From the NCBI RefSeq assembly GCF_023634025.1, contig NZ_JALJCW010000001.1:586001-650000 (forward strand): a stretch of DNA of 64,000 nucleotides, read 5' to 3'. The notes below the pieces were generated by a model. It ran no database searches. It was not told the DNA's origin and was given only the letters and a program-made list of their open reading frames with translations. The first letter of the stretch is position 1. Every line of letters begins with the position of its first letter. Of the stretch, positions 37,375 through 46,609 are shown piece by piece. Origin of the DNA: Hanstruepera flava (GTDB lineage: Bacteria; Bacteroidota; Bacteroidia; Flavobacteriales; Flavobacteriaceae). A program made the translations under genes and the position numbers.

Positions 37375-39153
37375 CTACATACGTTCAGGAACATCAATTC
37401 CAAGCAATTTAAATGCCTCCTTAATTGTACGACCAACGATCATTGACAGCTGAACTCTAAACACCTTATCGGTTTCAGAATCTGCTCCTAGTATGGATAC
37501 ATTTTGATAAAACGAATTAAACTCCTTTACCAAATCATAGGTGTAATTTGCTATTAAAGCAGGACTATGGCTGTCTGCAGCATTCAGTACTACTTCAGGG
37601 AATTGCTGCACAAGCTTTATAAGTTGCTTTTCCTTTTCATGTAAATCCTTATCAGAAATTGTATGGCTATAATCAAAATCTGCTTTTCTTAAAATAGCCT
37701 GAATTCTAGCATATGTATATTGAATAAAAGGTCCCGTATTTCCTTGAAAATCTACTGATTCTTTTGGGTCGAATAAAATTCGTTTTCTTGGATCAACTTT
37801 TAAAATATAATATTTTAACGCACCCATACCAATAGTATGATATAGCGCCCTTTTAGCATCATCTGAATACCCATCAAGCTTGCCCAATTCCTTTGAAATA
37901 TCTTCGGCTGTATCTTCCATTTCATGAATTAAATCATCTGCATCTACAACAGTACCTTCACGGCTTTTCATTTTTCCGCTAGGCAAATCAACCATCCCAT
38001 AACTTAAATGATATAAATTTTCAGCCCATTCAAAACCTAATTTTTTAATAATTAAAAACAACACCTTAAAATGATATTCCTGCTCGTTTCCTACGGTATA
38101 AACCATACCTCCTACATCAGGATAATCCTTAACACGCTGAATGGCTGTACCAATATCTTGAGTCATGTAAACAGCTGTTCCATCAGCACGTTGAACTATT
38201 TTCTCATCTAAACCGTCTTCGGTTAGATCGCACCATACTGAACCATCCTCTTTTTTATAAAAAACACCTGTTTTAAGACCTTCTGCCACAAACTCTTTTC
38301 CTAACAAATAGGTTTGGCTTTCATAATACAAACAGTCAAAATCAACCCCTAAAGCTTTATAGGTTTCATCAAAACCATCATAAACCCATTGATTCATGGT
38401 TTTCCAAAGCGATACGACTTCCTCATCACCAGCTTCCCATTTACGAAGCATATCTTGAGCCTCCAATAGTATTGGCGCATTCTTTTTAGCCTCTTCTTCA
38501 GTACTGTCCTTTTGGATTAACTCCTGAATTTCTTTTTTATACTCCTGGTCAAACTTTACGTAATAATCACCTACAAGCTTATCGCCTTTTAAACCTGAAG
38601 ATTCCGGAGTTTCACCATTACCAAAACGCTTCCAGGCCAACATACTTTTACAAATATGAATTCCTCTATCGTTAATTATTTGTGTTTTATATACTTTTTT
38701 ACCTGAAGCTTTTAGAATTTCAGAAACACTGTAACCTAGCAGAATATTTCTAATATGTCCCAAATGTAACGGTTTATTGGTGTTAGGTGAAGAATACTCA
38801 ACCATTACTGCCTTTCCATTCGCATCAATAGCTTTTATACCAAAATTATCATCTTTTAAAATAGCATTAAAATCGTTTAAAAAAACGTCATCATGTATTT
38901 CAATATTCAAAAATCCTTTTACTACGTTAAATCCTTTAACATAGTCAACATGTTCTACCAAAAACGCTCCTATAGTTTCTCCTATTTGAACAGGGTTTCC
39001 TTTTACCTCACGAAGCATAGAAAAAACAACAACTGTTATATCTCCTGGAAATTCTTTACGTGTAGCCTGAAACTCAACTGTAGAAAGGTCTACATTGTAT
39101 TTGTTTTTTACCGCTAACTTAACCTGATTAGAAAGGGTTTCTTGAATGTTCAT
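37375..39153 (-). CDS. argS: Arginyl-tRNA synthetase
   Basis: It charges tRNA-Arg. The 592 residues show the N-terminal Add-1 domain, the HIGH-type motif in SSPNTNKPLHLGHIRNI near residue 125, a KMSK-like loop (SGKMKSREGTVVDADDLI near 395), and the C-terminal DALR anticodon-binding domain ending KEAFKLLGIDVPERM. Length and motifs are standard. A TATCTTTG box lies 18 nt before the ATG, giving a short leader. Confidence 0.97.
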   Translation of the reverse strand: MNIQETLSNQVKLAVKNKYNVDLSTVEFQATRKEFPGDITVVVFSMLREVKGNPVQIGETIGAFLVEHVDYVKGFNVVKGFLNIEIHDDVFLNDFNAILKDDNFGIKAIDANGKAVMVEYSSPNTNKPLHLGHIRNILLGYSVSEILKASGKKVYKTQIINDRGIHICKSMLAWKRFGNGETPESSGLKGDKLVGDYYVKFDQEYKKEIQELIQKDSTEEEAKKNAPILLEAQDMLRKWEAGDEEVVSLWKTMNQWVYDGFDETYKALGVDFDCLYYESQTYLLGKEFVAEGLKTGVFYKKEDGSVWCDLTEDGLDEKIVQRADGTAVYMTQDIGTAIQRVKDYPDVGGMVYTVGNEQEYHFKVLFLIIKKLGFEWAENLYHLSYGMVDLPSGKMKSREGTVVDADDLIHEMEDTAEDISKELGKLDGYSDDAKRALYHTIGMGALKYYILKVDPRKRILFDPKESVDFQGNTGPFIQYTYARIQAILRKADFDYSHTISDKDLHEKEKQLIKLVQQFPEVVLNAADSHSPALIANYTYDLVKEFNSFYQNVSILGADSETDKVFRVQLSMIVGRTIKEAFKLLGIDVPERM

Positions 39154-39171
39154 ACATTAAATTTAAGATTG

Positions 39172-39179
39172 CAAAGATA
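39172..39179 (-). promoter_or_regulatory. Probable argS -7 element
   Basis: TATCTTTG on the minus strand matches TAnnTTTG; the predicted leader is about 13 nt. No clear TTG at -33. Confidence 0.45.
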
Positions 39180-39498
39180 CTATTTTATAGTAAGTAATAA
39201 AGGTTATTGTAAGCAAGTGCATTTCATCGACAAAAGTGTAGTTTTTCCAAGATATTTGCCGTTAGTCGATTGACCTCGAATCATGTAAAATTTTTCTTAT
39301 CCTTTCATCTAATTTATTGGTATTAAAACCCATTAATTAGCTTTTTAAATCACTTTTGGCAATTTTTGTTAAGTAATGCTATTAATTCCCCAAATTGATG
39401 GACTTTCTTAAACTAACTAACATCTTTCAAGTGTCGGTAGTTAACATTCAGTTCTTTAAAGAGAATGCCTGTTATTATGCGTGCTTGTTTTTTACTGT
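39180..39498. other. Intergenic region between argS and the histidine kinase
   Basis: About 320 bp of AT-rich sequence between divergent genes. I see no open frame worth calling, no RNA gene and no strong palindrome. It presumably holds the kinase promoter, but no convincing TAnnTTTG box was found close to the kinase start. Confidence 0.6.
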
Positions 39499-41574
39499 AT
39501 GAAGAATTTAATTACTATAATTATTTTCCTTTTTGCTATCACTTGTTTTTCGCAAACCAGAGAACAAGATAGCCTTACTATTGAGTTAGCGTTTCAAAAG
39601 TCTGATACCTCTAAAGTTTTAACTTCATTACGCCTTATTAAATCGTTATACAATTCTGAAAACTACAACAAGGCTCTAAAATTTATTTCTGAAAGTGAAA
39701 AACTAGCAACCAGTTTAAATTATGCTGAAGGAATTGCTCAAATCACATATTACAAGGCACTTATTTACGCCAAAAAGAATGACTACATTAATGCTATTGA
39801 CAATTACACAAAATCTAAAGAGCTATTCCTTTTACAAAAAGACACCTTAAGCGTAGCCAAAGTAAACAATAGCATAGGTTTAATAGAGATTGAGCGTGGC
39901 AACTACAGTAAAGGGTTGCAATATGCACTGTCTGCCATTAGAGAATTAGAAAAGCGAAACTTAAAACACGAATTATGTTCTGCCTATAAAAGCTTAGCTA
40001 CGGCATACAAGAAGACTAACGACAGGTCTAAAGCCATTGAGTTTAATTTAAAAACGCTTGAGGTTGAACAAGCATTAGGGAATAAAGATGGCATAATTGC
40101 AACACATAAAAATTTGGCTGAACTATATTCGAAAGAAAAAGAACACCGTAAAGCTATTGATTATTACGAAAAGGTTTTAAAAGACATATCTCAAAACAAT
40201 GATTCTTTAAGAGGTGAAATACTTCCAAGGCTTGGTGGCGAATATCTACAATTCAAGGATTATGATGTTGCCGCCAATTATTTAATTGAAGGCCTTCAAC
40301 TCAACAGAAAAACAAATAACAAACTAGGCTTATTAATTGCACTTAATAATTTAGCCGATTTAAATCTTCAACAAAGAAGGGTAAGGGCTTCAGAACTGCA
40401 GCTGAATGAAGCAAGAATTATTGCAACCCAGATTGGCAACGATAACGAATTACTAAAAAACTATAAACTTTATAAATCTTTAGATTCTACAAACAGGAAT
40501 TTTGAACGTGCTTTTAAATGGCAGCGTGACTATTTTAATTTAAAAAACAAGCTGGCTTCTAAAGAAAAATTACAGCCAGAGGCTTCAACCCCAAGTACAG
40601 TTCAAGTTAAAGACATAAATAAAGTGCCCACTACTTCTGAAACCAATTTAATTGCAAAACAAGGTCAAGAGTTAATAGAAAGTGAGAAAAAACTAAAGGA
40701 TTTCAAACTTATTTTATATGCCTTATTAGCCGCTTTTGCTATCGTGCTTACATTCTTTATTCTAATTTATGTTAAGCGTAATAGCCGCTTAAAATACACG
40801 CGTGAATTAGAAGAAAAAAATAAAAAAATTGAATTACAAAACGAAGCTATTTTAGAACAAACCAAACATTTGGAAGACATAAATAAAGTAAAAGATAAAT
40901 TGTTTTCTATTGTTTCGCATGATTTAAAAGATAGCCTAACCTCTATTAAAGGATTCATTGATTTACTGCAGGAAGGTTCGTTAACACAATCTGAGTTCAA
41001 CAACTTAATTCCGGAATTAAGTGAAAATGCCAACAATGCTTCATTGCTTTTATTCAATTTATTAAACTGGTCTAAATCGCAAATGCAATCTTTAGAGCCT
41101 AGTCCTAGTTTATTTGACATTCAAGAAGTATTTGAAGAAAAAACGCAATTACTTGAGCAAAAACTTGATAAGAAAGGTATTTTATTGCGCAACAAAACGC
41201 TTCGCGACTTTGTTTACGCAGACCGAAGCATGGTAGAAATAGTTATTCAAAACCTACTATCTAATGCTATTAAGTTTAGTAAAGAAGGTGATACAATAAC
41301 TATTGCAAATCATATTAGTAGTGGCAAATCTATTTTAAGTGTGTCTGACACTGGAGTTGGAATTTCTCCCGAAAACCAGAAAAAGTTGTTTAAGAGCAAT
41401 TCGTTCACAACTATTGGTACAGGAAACGAAAAAGGAACAGGTTTAGGCCTATCTATTTGCAAAGAACTTGTAGATTTAAATCACGGTAAAATATGGGTAG
41501 AAAGCGATTTAAATTCCGGCAGTACCTTTTATGTAGAATTACCAAAATCTAATCCGTTAAATAATAATTCGTAA
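39499..41574 (+). CDS. TPR-containing sensor histidine kinase
   Basis: Starting at the ATG 39499 gives 691 residues beginning MKNLITIIIFLFAITCFSQ, a signal peptide; an earlier GTG would spoil it. Residues about 25-340 are tetratricopeptide repeats (for example IAQITYYKALIYAKKNDYIN and KVNNSIGLIEIERGNYSKGL), expected in the periplasm. A membrane helix is at about 397-419 and a coiled coil at 425-460. The HisKA box is FSIVSHDLKDSLTSIKGF, the N box IVIQNLLSNAIKFSKEGD, and the G boxes SDTGVGISP and GTGLGLSICKEL. No response regulator is adjacent, so the partner is elsewhere. Confidence 0.92.
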   Translation: MKNLITIIIFLFAITCFSQTREQDSLTIELAFQKSDTSKVLTSLRLIKSLYNSENYNKALKFISESEKLATSLNYAEGIAQITYYKALIYAKKNDYINAIDNYTKSKELFLLQKDTLSVAKVNNSIGLIEIERGNYSKGLQYALSAIRELEKRNLKHELCSAYKSLATAYKKTNDRSKAIEFNLKTLEVEQALGNKDGIIATHKNLAELYSKEKEHRKAIDYYEKVLKDISQNNDSLRGEILPRLGGEYLQFKDYDVAANYLIEGLQLNRKTNNKLGLLIALNNLADLNLQQRRVRASELQLNEARIIATQIGNDNELLKNYKLYKSLDSTNRNFERAFKWQRDYFNLKNKLASKEKLQPEASTPSTVQVKDINKVPTTSETNLIAKQGQELIESEKKLKDFKLILYALLAAFAIVLTFFILIYVKRNSRLKYTRELEEKNKKIELQNEAILEQTKHLEDINKVKDKLFSIVSHDLKDSLTSIKGFIDLLQEGSLTQSEFNNLIPELSENANNASLLLFNLLNWSKSQMQSLEPSPSLFDIQEVFEEKTQLLEQKLDKKGILLRNKTLRDFVYADRSMVEIVIQNLLSNAIKFSKEGDTITIANHISSGKSILSVSDTGVGISPENQKKLFKSNSFTTIGTGNEKGTGLGLSICKELVDLNHGKIWVESDLNSGSTFYVELPKSNPLNNNS

Positions 41575-41579
41575 TTTTT

Positions 41580-41603
41580 ATTTTCTGTAACTTCACAGAA
41601 AAT
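41580..41603 (+). terminator. Hairpin between the histidine kinase and the CpeT-family gene
   Basis: ATTTTCTGT (41580-41588) pairs perfectly with ACAGAAAAT (41595-41603) around 6 nt. It is followed only by mixed sequence, so termination may be partial. The next ATG is 8 bp further on. Confidence 0.55.
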
Positions 41604-41611
41604 TACAAACC

Positions 41612-42238
41612 ATGCGTTACACTATCTATTTCTTGGCTATTTTTTCTTTACTATTGAACACTAAAAAAGAAAAAATTGTTGAAAATCCATCAAACAATAA
41701 TTTGAAAGAACTATTTCAACTTATGCAAGGGAGCTTTGATTCTGAAAAACAATCGTTAGCCGATTCAACTTACTATAACATTTCATTGCACATGTATCCC
41801 ATATGGCAAGATAAAGGGCATTTTCTTTATGTAGAGCAAGCTTTAAATAATGGAGTTAGCAAACCCTATAGACAACGCATTTATGAAGTAACACAAATAG
41901 ACGACGAAACTTTCAGTTCGGCAGTTTACACTATTCCTAATGACTCCTTATGGATTGGCAAATGGAAAACACCAGAAGCCTTTAATACACTTTCTCTTAA
42001 CGATATTGAAAAAAAGTCAGGTTGCGAAGTTATATTGAAACGTATAAAGCCTAAGAGTTTTAAAGGAAGTACCGGCCATAAAACTTGTTCCAGTTCATTA
42101 TATGGCGCCTCTTATGCTACCAGTGAAGTAGAGGTTCTAAAAGACAAGATAATATCTTGGGATCGTGGTTTTGATTCTAACGGCAAACACATTTGGGGAG
42201 CCGAAAAAGGCGGTTATATATTCGAAAGAAAAAATTAA
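41612..42238 (+). CDS. CpcT/CpeT family (bilin lyase-like) protein
   Basis: The 208 residues match the CpcT/CpeT family, whose cyanobacterial members attach bilins to phycobiliproteins. Family features visible: LMQGSFDSEKQSLADSTYYN, ISLHMYPIWQDKGHFLYVEQ, KPYRQRIYEVTQ, GCEVILKR, and the end SWDRGFDSNGKHIWGAEKGG. The N-terminus is a short hydrophobic segment (FLAIFSLLLNTKK), perhaps a weak signal. A phycobiliprotein partner is not expected in this lineage, so the ligand is probably something else. The stop overlaps the ctlX stop on the other strand by 4 bp. Confidence 0.87.
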   Translation: MRYTIYFLAIFSLLLNTKKEKIVENPSNNNLKELFQLMQGSFDSEKQSLADSTYYNISLHMYPIWQDKGHFLYVEQALNNGVSKPYRQRIYEVTQIDDETFSSAVYTIPNDSLWIGKWKTPEAFNTLSLNDIEKKSGCEVILKRIKPKSFKGSTGHKTCSSSLYGASYATSEVEVLKDKIISWDRGFDSNGKHIWGAEKGGYIFERKN

Positions 42239-43164
42239 GCTTTTGGTAAAAACACTTCCGCCATCATACAACGTGCACTTCCTCCTCCACAGGTCTCAAT
42301 AGTCTCTAAAGAACTTGATAAAATAGGACAGAATTTTTCAATTTGTGATACTTGAGCAGGAGTTAAACTATCATGGGCCGCTTTACTCATAACCAAATAG
42401 CGTTGATTTAAGTGACCGCGTACTTGCAACATATTACCAGCAAATTGATGCATTTGCGCTTCTGTTATTTCAATTATGGTTTTGCCGTCTTGCTTTAAAC
42501 TTTTGACTACATTTTTACGTTCTTTTTTATCATCAATACTATCTAAACAAATAACAGCAAAATTTTCTGCCAAACACATCATGACGTTGGTATGATAAAT
42601 AGGCAGACGCTCTCCTTCAACAGACTGATAAGCCGTAAAAACAATTGGTGAATATTCAAAATCTTCACAAAACTCAATAAACAAATCTTCATCTGCTCTA
42701 GGAGACAAAGCACAATAAGCCTTATGGTTAATGCGGTCCAATAACAAGCTACCTGTGCCTTCTAAAAAAATCCCTTCTTCTTCAGCACTAGTATAATCTA
42801 TAATGTTCTCTATTTTAAACCCTTCACTTTCTAAACGAATAAACACCTCATCACGTCTCTCTTTACGCCTGTTTTCGGCAAACATAGGGTAAAGTGCCAC
42901 ATCTCCATTCTCATGAAAACTAACCCAATTGTTAGGAAAAATGGAATCTGGAGTATCCATTAATTTATCATCTTCTTCAACAATAACATTTACACCAACT
43001 GCGCGTAGCTTTTCAACAAAGGCATCAAATTCATTTTGAGCATTCGCATTAATTTCTGCATTTTTTAAATCTAAATCTTCTTGAAAATAATTGTTTACAG
43101 CGGTTTGCTCATTCATCCTAAAATTCACAGGACGAATCATCAATATGGTATTTGTTGTTTGCAT
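42235..43164 (-). CDS. ctlX: Citrulline utilisation hydrolase-type protein (amidinotransferase fold)
   Basis: The 309 residues belong to the guanidine-modifying superfamily, ctlX group: MIRPVNFRMNEQTAVNNYFQ, DTPDSIFPNNWVSFHENGDV, GIFLEGTGSLLLDR with the catalytic Glu/His context, IYHTNVMMCLAENFAVICLD, and the catalytic cysteine near the end in ETCGGGSARCMMAEVFLP. Members hydrolyse arginine- or citrulline-related guanidino/ureido groups. The exact substrate here is not proven. The stop codons of this gene and the CpeT-family gene overlap. Confidence 0.85.
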   Translation of the reverse strand: MQTTNTILMIRPVNFRMNEQTAVNNYFQEDLDLKNAEINANAQNEFDAFVEKLRAVGVNVIVEEDDKLMDTPDSIFPNNWVSFHENGDVALYPMFAENRRKERRDEVFIRLESEGFKIENIIDYTSAEEEGIFLEGTGSLLLDRINHKAYCALSPRADEDLFIEFCEDFEYSPIVFTAYQSVEGERLPIYHTNVMMCLAENFAVICLDSIDDKKERKNVVKSLKQDGKTIIEITEAQMHQFAGNMLQVRGHLNQRYLVMSKAAHDSLTPAQVSQIEKFCPILSSSLETIETCGGGSARCMMAEVFLPKA

Positions 43165-43274
43165 TCGAAATATTTTGGCTTACAAAATTAGTTAATTTCG
43201 TATAATATTTACTAGCAAAATCAACTATCAATTAAAGTGAAGCACTATTTTTTTATTGAATTATAAAAGAAAGG

Positions 43275-43958
43275 CTAGGGTGTAGTATTTGAGACCTGTA
43301 ATGTTTTACCATTGTAATACTTTTGACCATTCAAGGCAAACCCACAAATGTAAGACGCCATCTGGCTTGCTGTAGTAGGCGCTTGATAACCTGGGAAAGC
43401 TTCCTCTAACATTTCAGTTTGCACAGCACCCAAAGCCAGTGTATTAAATGCAATTCCAGAATCCTTGTATTCTTCAGCCAATAATTCGGTTAAGGTAATA
43501 ACAGCTCCTTTGCTTGAACTATACGCAGCTAAACCTGGAAACTTAAGACTGCCTTGAATACCTCCCATTGAACTTACAGTAACAACATGACTATTTTTCT
43601 GCATAAAAGGTAAAACAGTACGTATCATTTCGCTAACTCCAAAAACATTAGTCTTGTATACACTTTCGAAATCTGATATTGTAGTTTCTGAAAATGGTTT
43701 ATTAAGCAGTGATCCTGCATTATTAATTAATCCATCTACGTTTTGCCATTCACTCTCAATAAAATCTGAAACCTTTTTGTAATCTGAATTTTTACTCAAA
43801 TCGAAAGAAAATGCAGTTACACCCCTTAAATTAAGCTTGCTAACAGTTTCAGAATTCCTAGAAAGTGCCAAAACACGGTGGCCTTGTTCTGAAAAAATTT
43901 TAACCATTTCAAAACCTATACCTCTACTTGTTCCGGTTATGATTATGTTTTTACTCAT
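43275..43958 (-). CDS. Short-chain dehydrogenase/reductase
   Basis: The 227 residues form a classical SDR: cofactor motif TGTSRGIGFEM at 8-18, NNAGSLLNKP near 81, catalytic Ser in VVTVSSMGG near 128, and YSSSKGA with the catalytic Tyr and Lys near 146. Substrate unknown. Its ATG lies inside the end of the upstream M28 peptidase gene (8-bp overlap), so the two are translated together. Confidence 0.88.
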   Translation of the reverse strand: MSKNIIITGTSRGIGFEMVKIFSEQGHRVLALSRNSETVSKLNLRGVTAFSFDLSKNSDYKKVSDFIESEWQNVDGLINNAGSLLNKPFSETTISDFESVYKTNVFGVSEMIRTVLPFMQKNSHVVTVSSMGGIQGSLKFPGLAAYSSSKGAVITLTELLAEEYKDSGIAFNTLALGAVQTEMLEEAFPGYQAPTTASQMASYICGFALNGQKYYNGKTLQVSNTTP

Positions 43959-44901
43959 TAGTCATTACGATTTCTTTTGTAAGTGTATTGCTCATTGTCT
44001 CAATTGCCGGAATGAGTGTATTAATAAAACCAGCCATAAAATCGTAATCCAATTTATCTACCTCATCATCTACATGATGATAATAATCATAATTAGATAA
44101 ATCGCAAGACGATAAGGTGTGACTTGGCAATTTAAACACTTCATAAAAAGGGTAATTATCTGATGCCCTAAATAAATTATACTGTTTAGCCACATCTGAA
44201 GACCCAATAAAATTACTATCAAGATATTCGTTAATCTTCGCTGCCATGTTGGACATATCATATCCCGTAGCAAAAGCCACATAGTCCCTATCTTTAAATG
44301 GAACTCCAATCATTTCTATGTTAACAACAGTGTATAAATCAATATTCTCATCTTTCAGTCTTTGCGCTAAATGTTTTGACCCTAGCAAACCCATTTCTTC
44401 TGCTGAAAAAAGCACAAACATTAAGCTTCGTTTGTTTGTTTTTTTAGCTCCAAAATATCGCGCCATAGCTAATACAGCTGCAGTGCCAGCAGCGTTATCA
44501 TTGGCTCCATTTCCAATAGAATCATTATCTACTGGCTTTGCTCGAGTTCCAATATGATCGTAATGTGCTCCAATAATTATAATTTCATTTTTTAGTTTTG
44601 AATCTGAACCTTCTAAAAAGCCAACAACATTGTAAGCATTTAAGTCTTTAACCTTAAAGCTATCTCTATAACTTTCATAGTATGGCTTTATATCAAATGC
44701 CTTTAACTGATTTTCAATAAATGTTGAGGAAGCGTCTATTCCTGTCGTACCTGTTCCCCTTCCCTTTTGATCATCCGATGCTAAAAAGGATACTGTTTCC
44801 TTAACTTCATTAGAAGTAATAACAACGCTCTTATTTGAAACTTTAGAACCCTTACAAGCTGAAAGCGCTATAGCTAACACTAAAATGATAAGTTTTTTCA
44901 T
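43951..44901 (-). CDS. M28 family zinc peptidase, lipoprotein
   Basis: The 316 residues begin with a lipoprotein signal (VLAIALSACKG, Cys at about 16). The M28 aminopeptidase domain shows zinc ligands in IIGAHYDHIGTRA and NGANDNAAGTAAVLAMARYF, the catalytic pair in FSAEEMGLLGSKH, and later His in SCDLSNYDYYHHVDDE. It is likely periplasmic or outer-membrane anchored and acts on N-terminal residues of peptides. TATCTTTA (44918-44925), one mismatch from TAnnTTTG, lies upstream, after the pdhC terminator. Confidence 0.88.
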   Translation of the reverse strand: MKKLIILVLAIALSACKGSKVSNKSVVITSNEVKETVSFLASDDQKGRGTGTTGIDASSTFIENQLKAFDIKPYYESYRDSFKVKDLNAYNVVGFLEGSDSKLKNEIIIIGAHYDHIGTRAKPVDNDSIGNGANDNAAGTAAVLAMARYFGAKKTNKRSLMFVLFSAEEMGLLGSKHLAQRLKDENIDLYTVVNIEMIGVPFKDRDYVAFATGYDMSNMAAKINEYLDSNFIGSSDVAKQYNLFRASDNYPFYEVFKLPSHTLSSCDLSNYDYYHHVDDEVDKLDYDFMAGFINTLIPAIETMSNTLTKEIVMTNE

Positions 44902-44929
44902 ATAAAGAAATTAGATGCTAAAGATAAAA

Positions 44930-44961
44930 AAATCCCACTTCAATTACTTGCAATGGGATTT
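44930..44961 (-). terminator. Terminator after pdhC
   Basis: AAATCCCA (44930-44937) pairs perfectly with TGGGATTT (44954-44961), loop 16 nt. On the minus strand it is followed by a run of T (complement of 44925-44931). Confidence 0.7.
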
Positions 44962-44986
44962 AAAGTATTTTATAAAATCTGTTATG

Positions 44987-46606
44987 TTATACTAGCATGG
45001 TTACTGGATTTTCAATATAACCTTTTAAAGTTTGCAAGAACTCTGCTCCTGTAGCACCATCAACAGTTCTATGGTCACATGCCATTGAAAGTTTCATAGT
45101 ATTACCAACAACAATCTGCCCATTTTTAACCACTGGTTTTTCAATAATTGCACCAACAGATAATATGGCGGAATTTGGTTGATTAATTATAGAAGTGAAA
45201 CTCTCAATTCCAAACATACCCAAATTAGAAATGGTAAACGTGCTGCCTTCCATTTCGTCTAATGACAATTTCTTATTTCTTGCTCTAATAGCAAAATCCT
45301 TCACTGTAGCATTAATTTGAGGTAACGACTGCTCATTAGCAAATTTAACAACTGGTACAACCAAGCCATCTGGCACCGCAACAGCTACACCAATGTGAAC
45401 ATGATTATTCATTCGCATTTTATCATCAAACCACTGCGAATTAACTTGAGGATGTTGCTTTAAAGCTAAAGCACAAGCTTTAACTACCATATCATTAAAA
45501 GATATTTTAGTATCGGGAAGCGAATTGTATTGTGCTCTAAAAGCTATAGCATTATCCATGTCGAATTCCACATTTAAATAATAATGTGGCGCCGTAAATT
45601 TGGATTTAGCTAAATTTTTAGCAATTGCCTTACGCATATTTGAATTTGCAACTTCATCAAAATCTTCCTGTCCAGAAGGCACAAATTTACCAACTGCAGC
45701 AGCAGAGTTTGAAGGTGTATAATTTTCAATATCACGCTTAATTATTCTACCGTTTTCTCCAGAACCTTGAACTTGAGATAGGTTAATTCCTTTTTCTTCT
45801 GCCAATTTTTTGGCTAGCGGTGAAACAAATATTCTACCTGAAGAAGAACTCGAAGTTGAAGACTTAACTTCAGTGTTAGAAGATGCGGTATTTGTTTTAG
45901 GAGCTTCAGCTTTTGTCTCTGGTTTAGAAGCAACTTTTGGCACTTGTTCTGATTCTCCTGATGGTGCTTTGAAGTTTTTTGCTATATCTGTAACATTAGT
46001 TCCTTTAGGACCTAAAATTGCTAAAAGGGCATCAACTTTTGCCGATTCGCCTTCTTGCAATCCAACATGTAATAATGTACCTGATTGGAACGATTCAAAC
46101 TCCATGGTGGCTTTATCAGTTTCAATTTCAGCAAGAATCTCACCTTCTTCCACATCATCTCCCACTTTTTTCAACCAAGTGGCAACAGTTCCTTCTTCCA
46201 TGGTGTCACTTAACCGTGGCATGGTTACAACGGTTACTCCTTCTGGTATTTTTTCTACTGACTCATTTGTTTCTTTGCTCTCTTGAGATTCTTCGCTATC
46301 GCTCTGAATCTCATTTTCATCTTTCTTTTTTGAAGAGTTTCCATTTAATAAGCCCGAAATATCTTCACCCTCATCTCCAATAATTGCCAAAAGTTCATCT
46401 ACTTTGGTCGTCTCTCCTTCTTGAACACCAATATGCAATAAGGTACCTTCATGAAAAGATTCAAACTCCATGGTGGCTTTATCAGTTTCAATTTCAGCTA
46501 GAATATCACCTTCCTCAACTTTATCACCCACTTTTTTCAACCAAGTAGCGACGGTTCCCTCTTCCATGGTATCACTCAAACGAGGCATATTTATAATTTC
46601 TGCCAT
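44987..46606 (-). CDS. pdhC: Pyruvate dehydrogenase E2, dihydrolipoyl acetyltransferase
   Basis: E2 is the core of the pyruvate dehydrogenase complex and passes the acetyl group to CoA. The 539 residues carry two N-terminal lipoyl domains, each with the lipoylated Lys in EIETDKATMEFESF (about 1-80 and 128-208). An acidic and Ser-rich linker, a peripheral subunit-binding domain (FVSPLAKKLAEEKGINLSQV) and a catalytic domain ending in CDHRTVDGATGAEFL with the active-site His follow. The start is 3 bp after pdhA. The two lipoyl domains share a 41-nt identical stretch. Confidence 0.96.
   Translation of the reverse strand: MAEIINMPRLSDTMEEGTVATWLKKVGDKVEEGDILAEIETDKATMEFESFHEGTLLHIGVQEGETTKVDELLAIIGDEGEDISGLLNGNSSKKKDENEIQSDSEESQESKETNESVEKIPEGVTVVTMPRLSDTMEEGTVATWLKKVGDDVEEGEILAEIETDKATMEFESFQSGTLLHVGLQEGESAKVDALLAILGPKGTNVTDIAKNFKAPSGESEQVPKVASKPETKAEAPKTNTASSNTEVKSSTSSSSSGRIFVSPLAKKLAEEKGINLSQVQGSGENGRIIKRDIENYTPSNSAAAVGKFVPSGQEDFDEVANSNMRKAIAKNLAKSKFTAPHYYLNVEFDMDNAIAFRAQYNSLPDTKISFNDMVVKACALALKQHPQVNSQWFDDKMRMNNHVHIGVAVAVPDGLVVPVVKFANEQSLPQINATVKDFAIRARNKKLSLDEMEGSTFTISNLGMFGIESFTSIINQPNSAILSVGAIIEKPVVKNGQIVVGNTMKLSMACDHRTVDGATGAEFLQTLKGYIENPVTMLV
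46092..46498 (-). repeat. 41-nt identical direct repeat in the two lipoyl domains of pdhC
   Basis: Bases 46092-46132 and 46458-46498 are identical, 366 bp apart (122 codons), and encode the lipoylation loop of each domain. Similarity continues at lower identity on both sides. Confidence 0.85.
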
Positions 46607-46609
46607 AGC

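Noticed and set aside
45810..46286. 158-codon open frame opposite pdhC
   Set aside because: A shadow of the lipoyl domains and linker; composition follows the pdhC codons.
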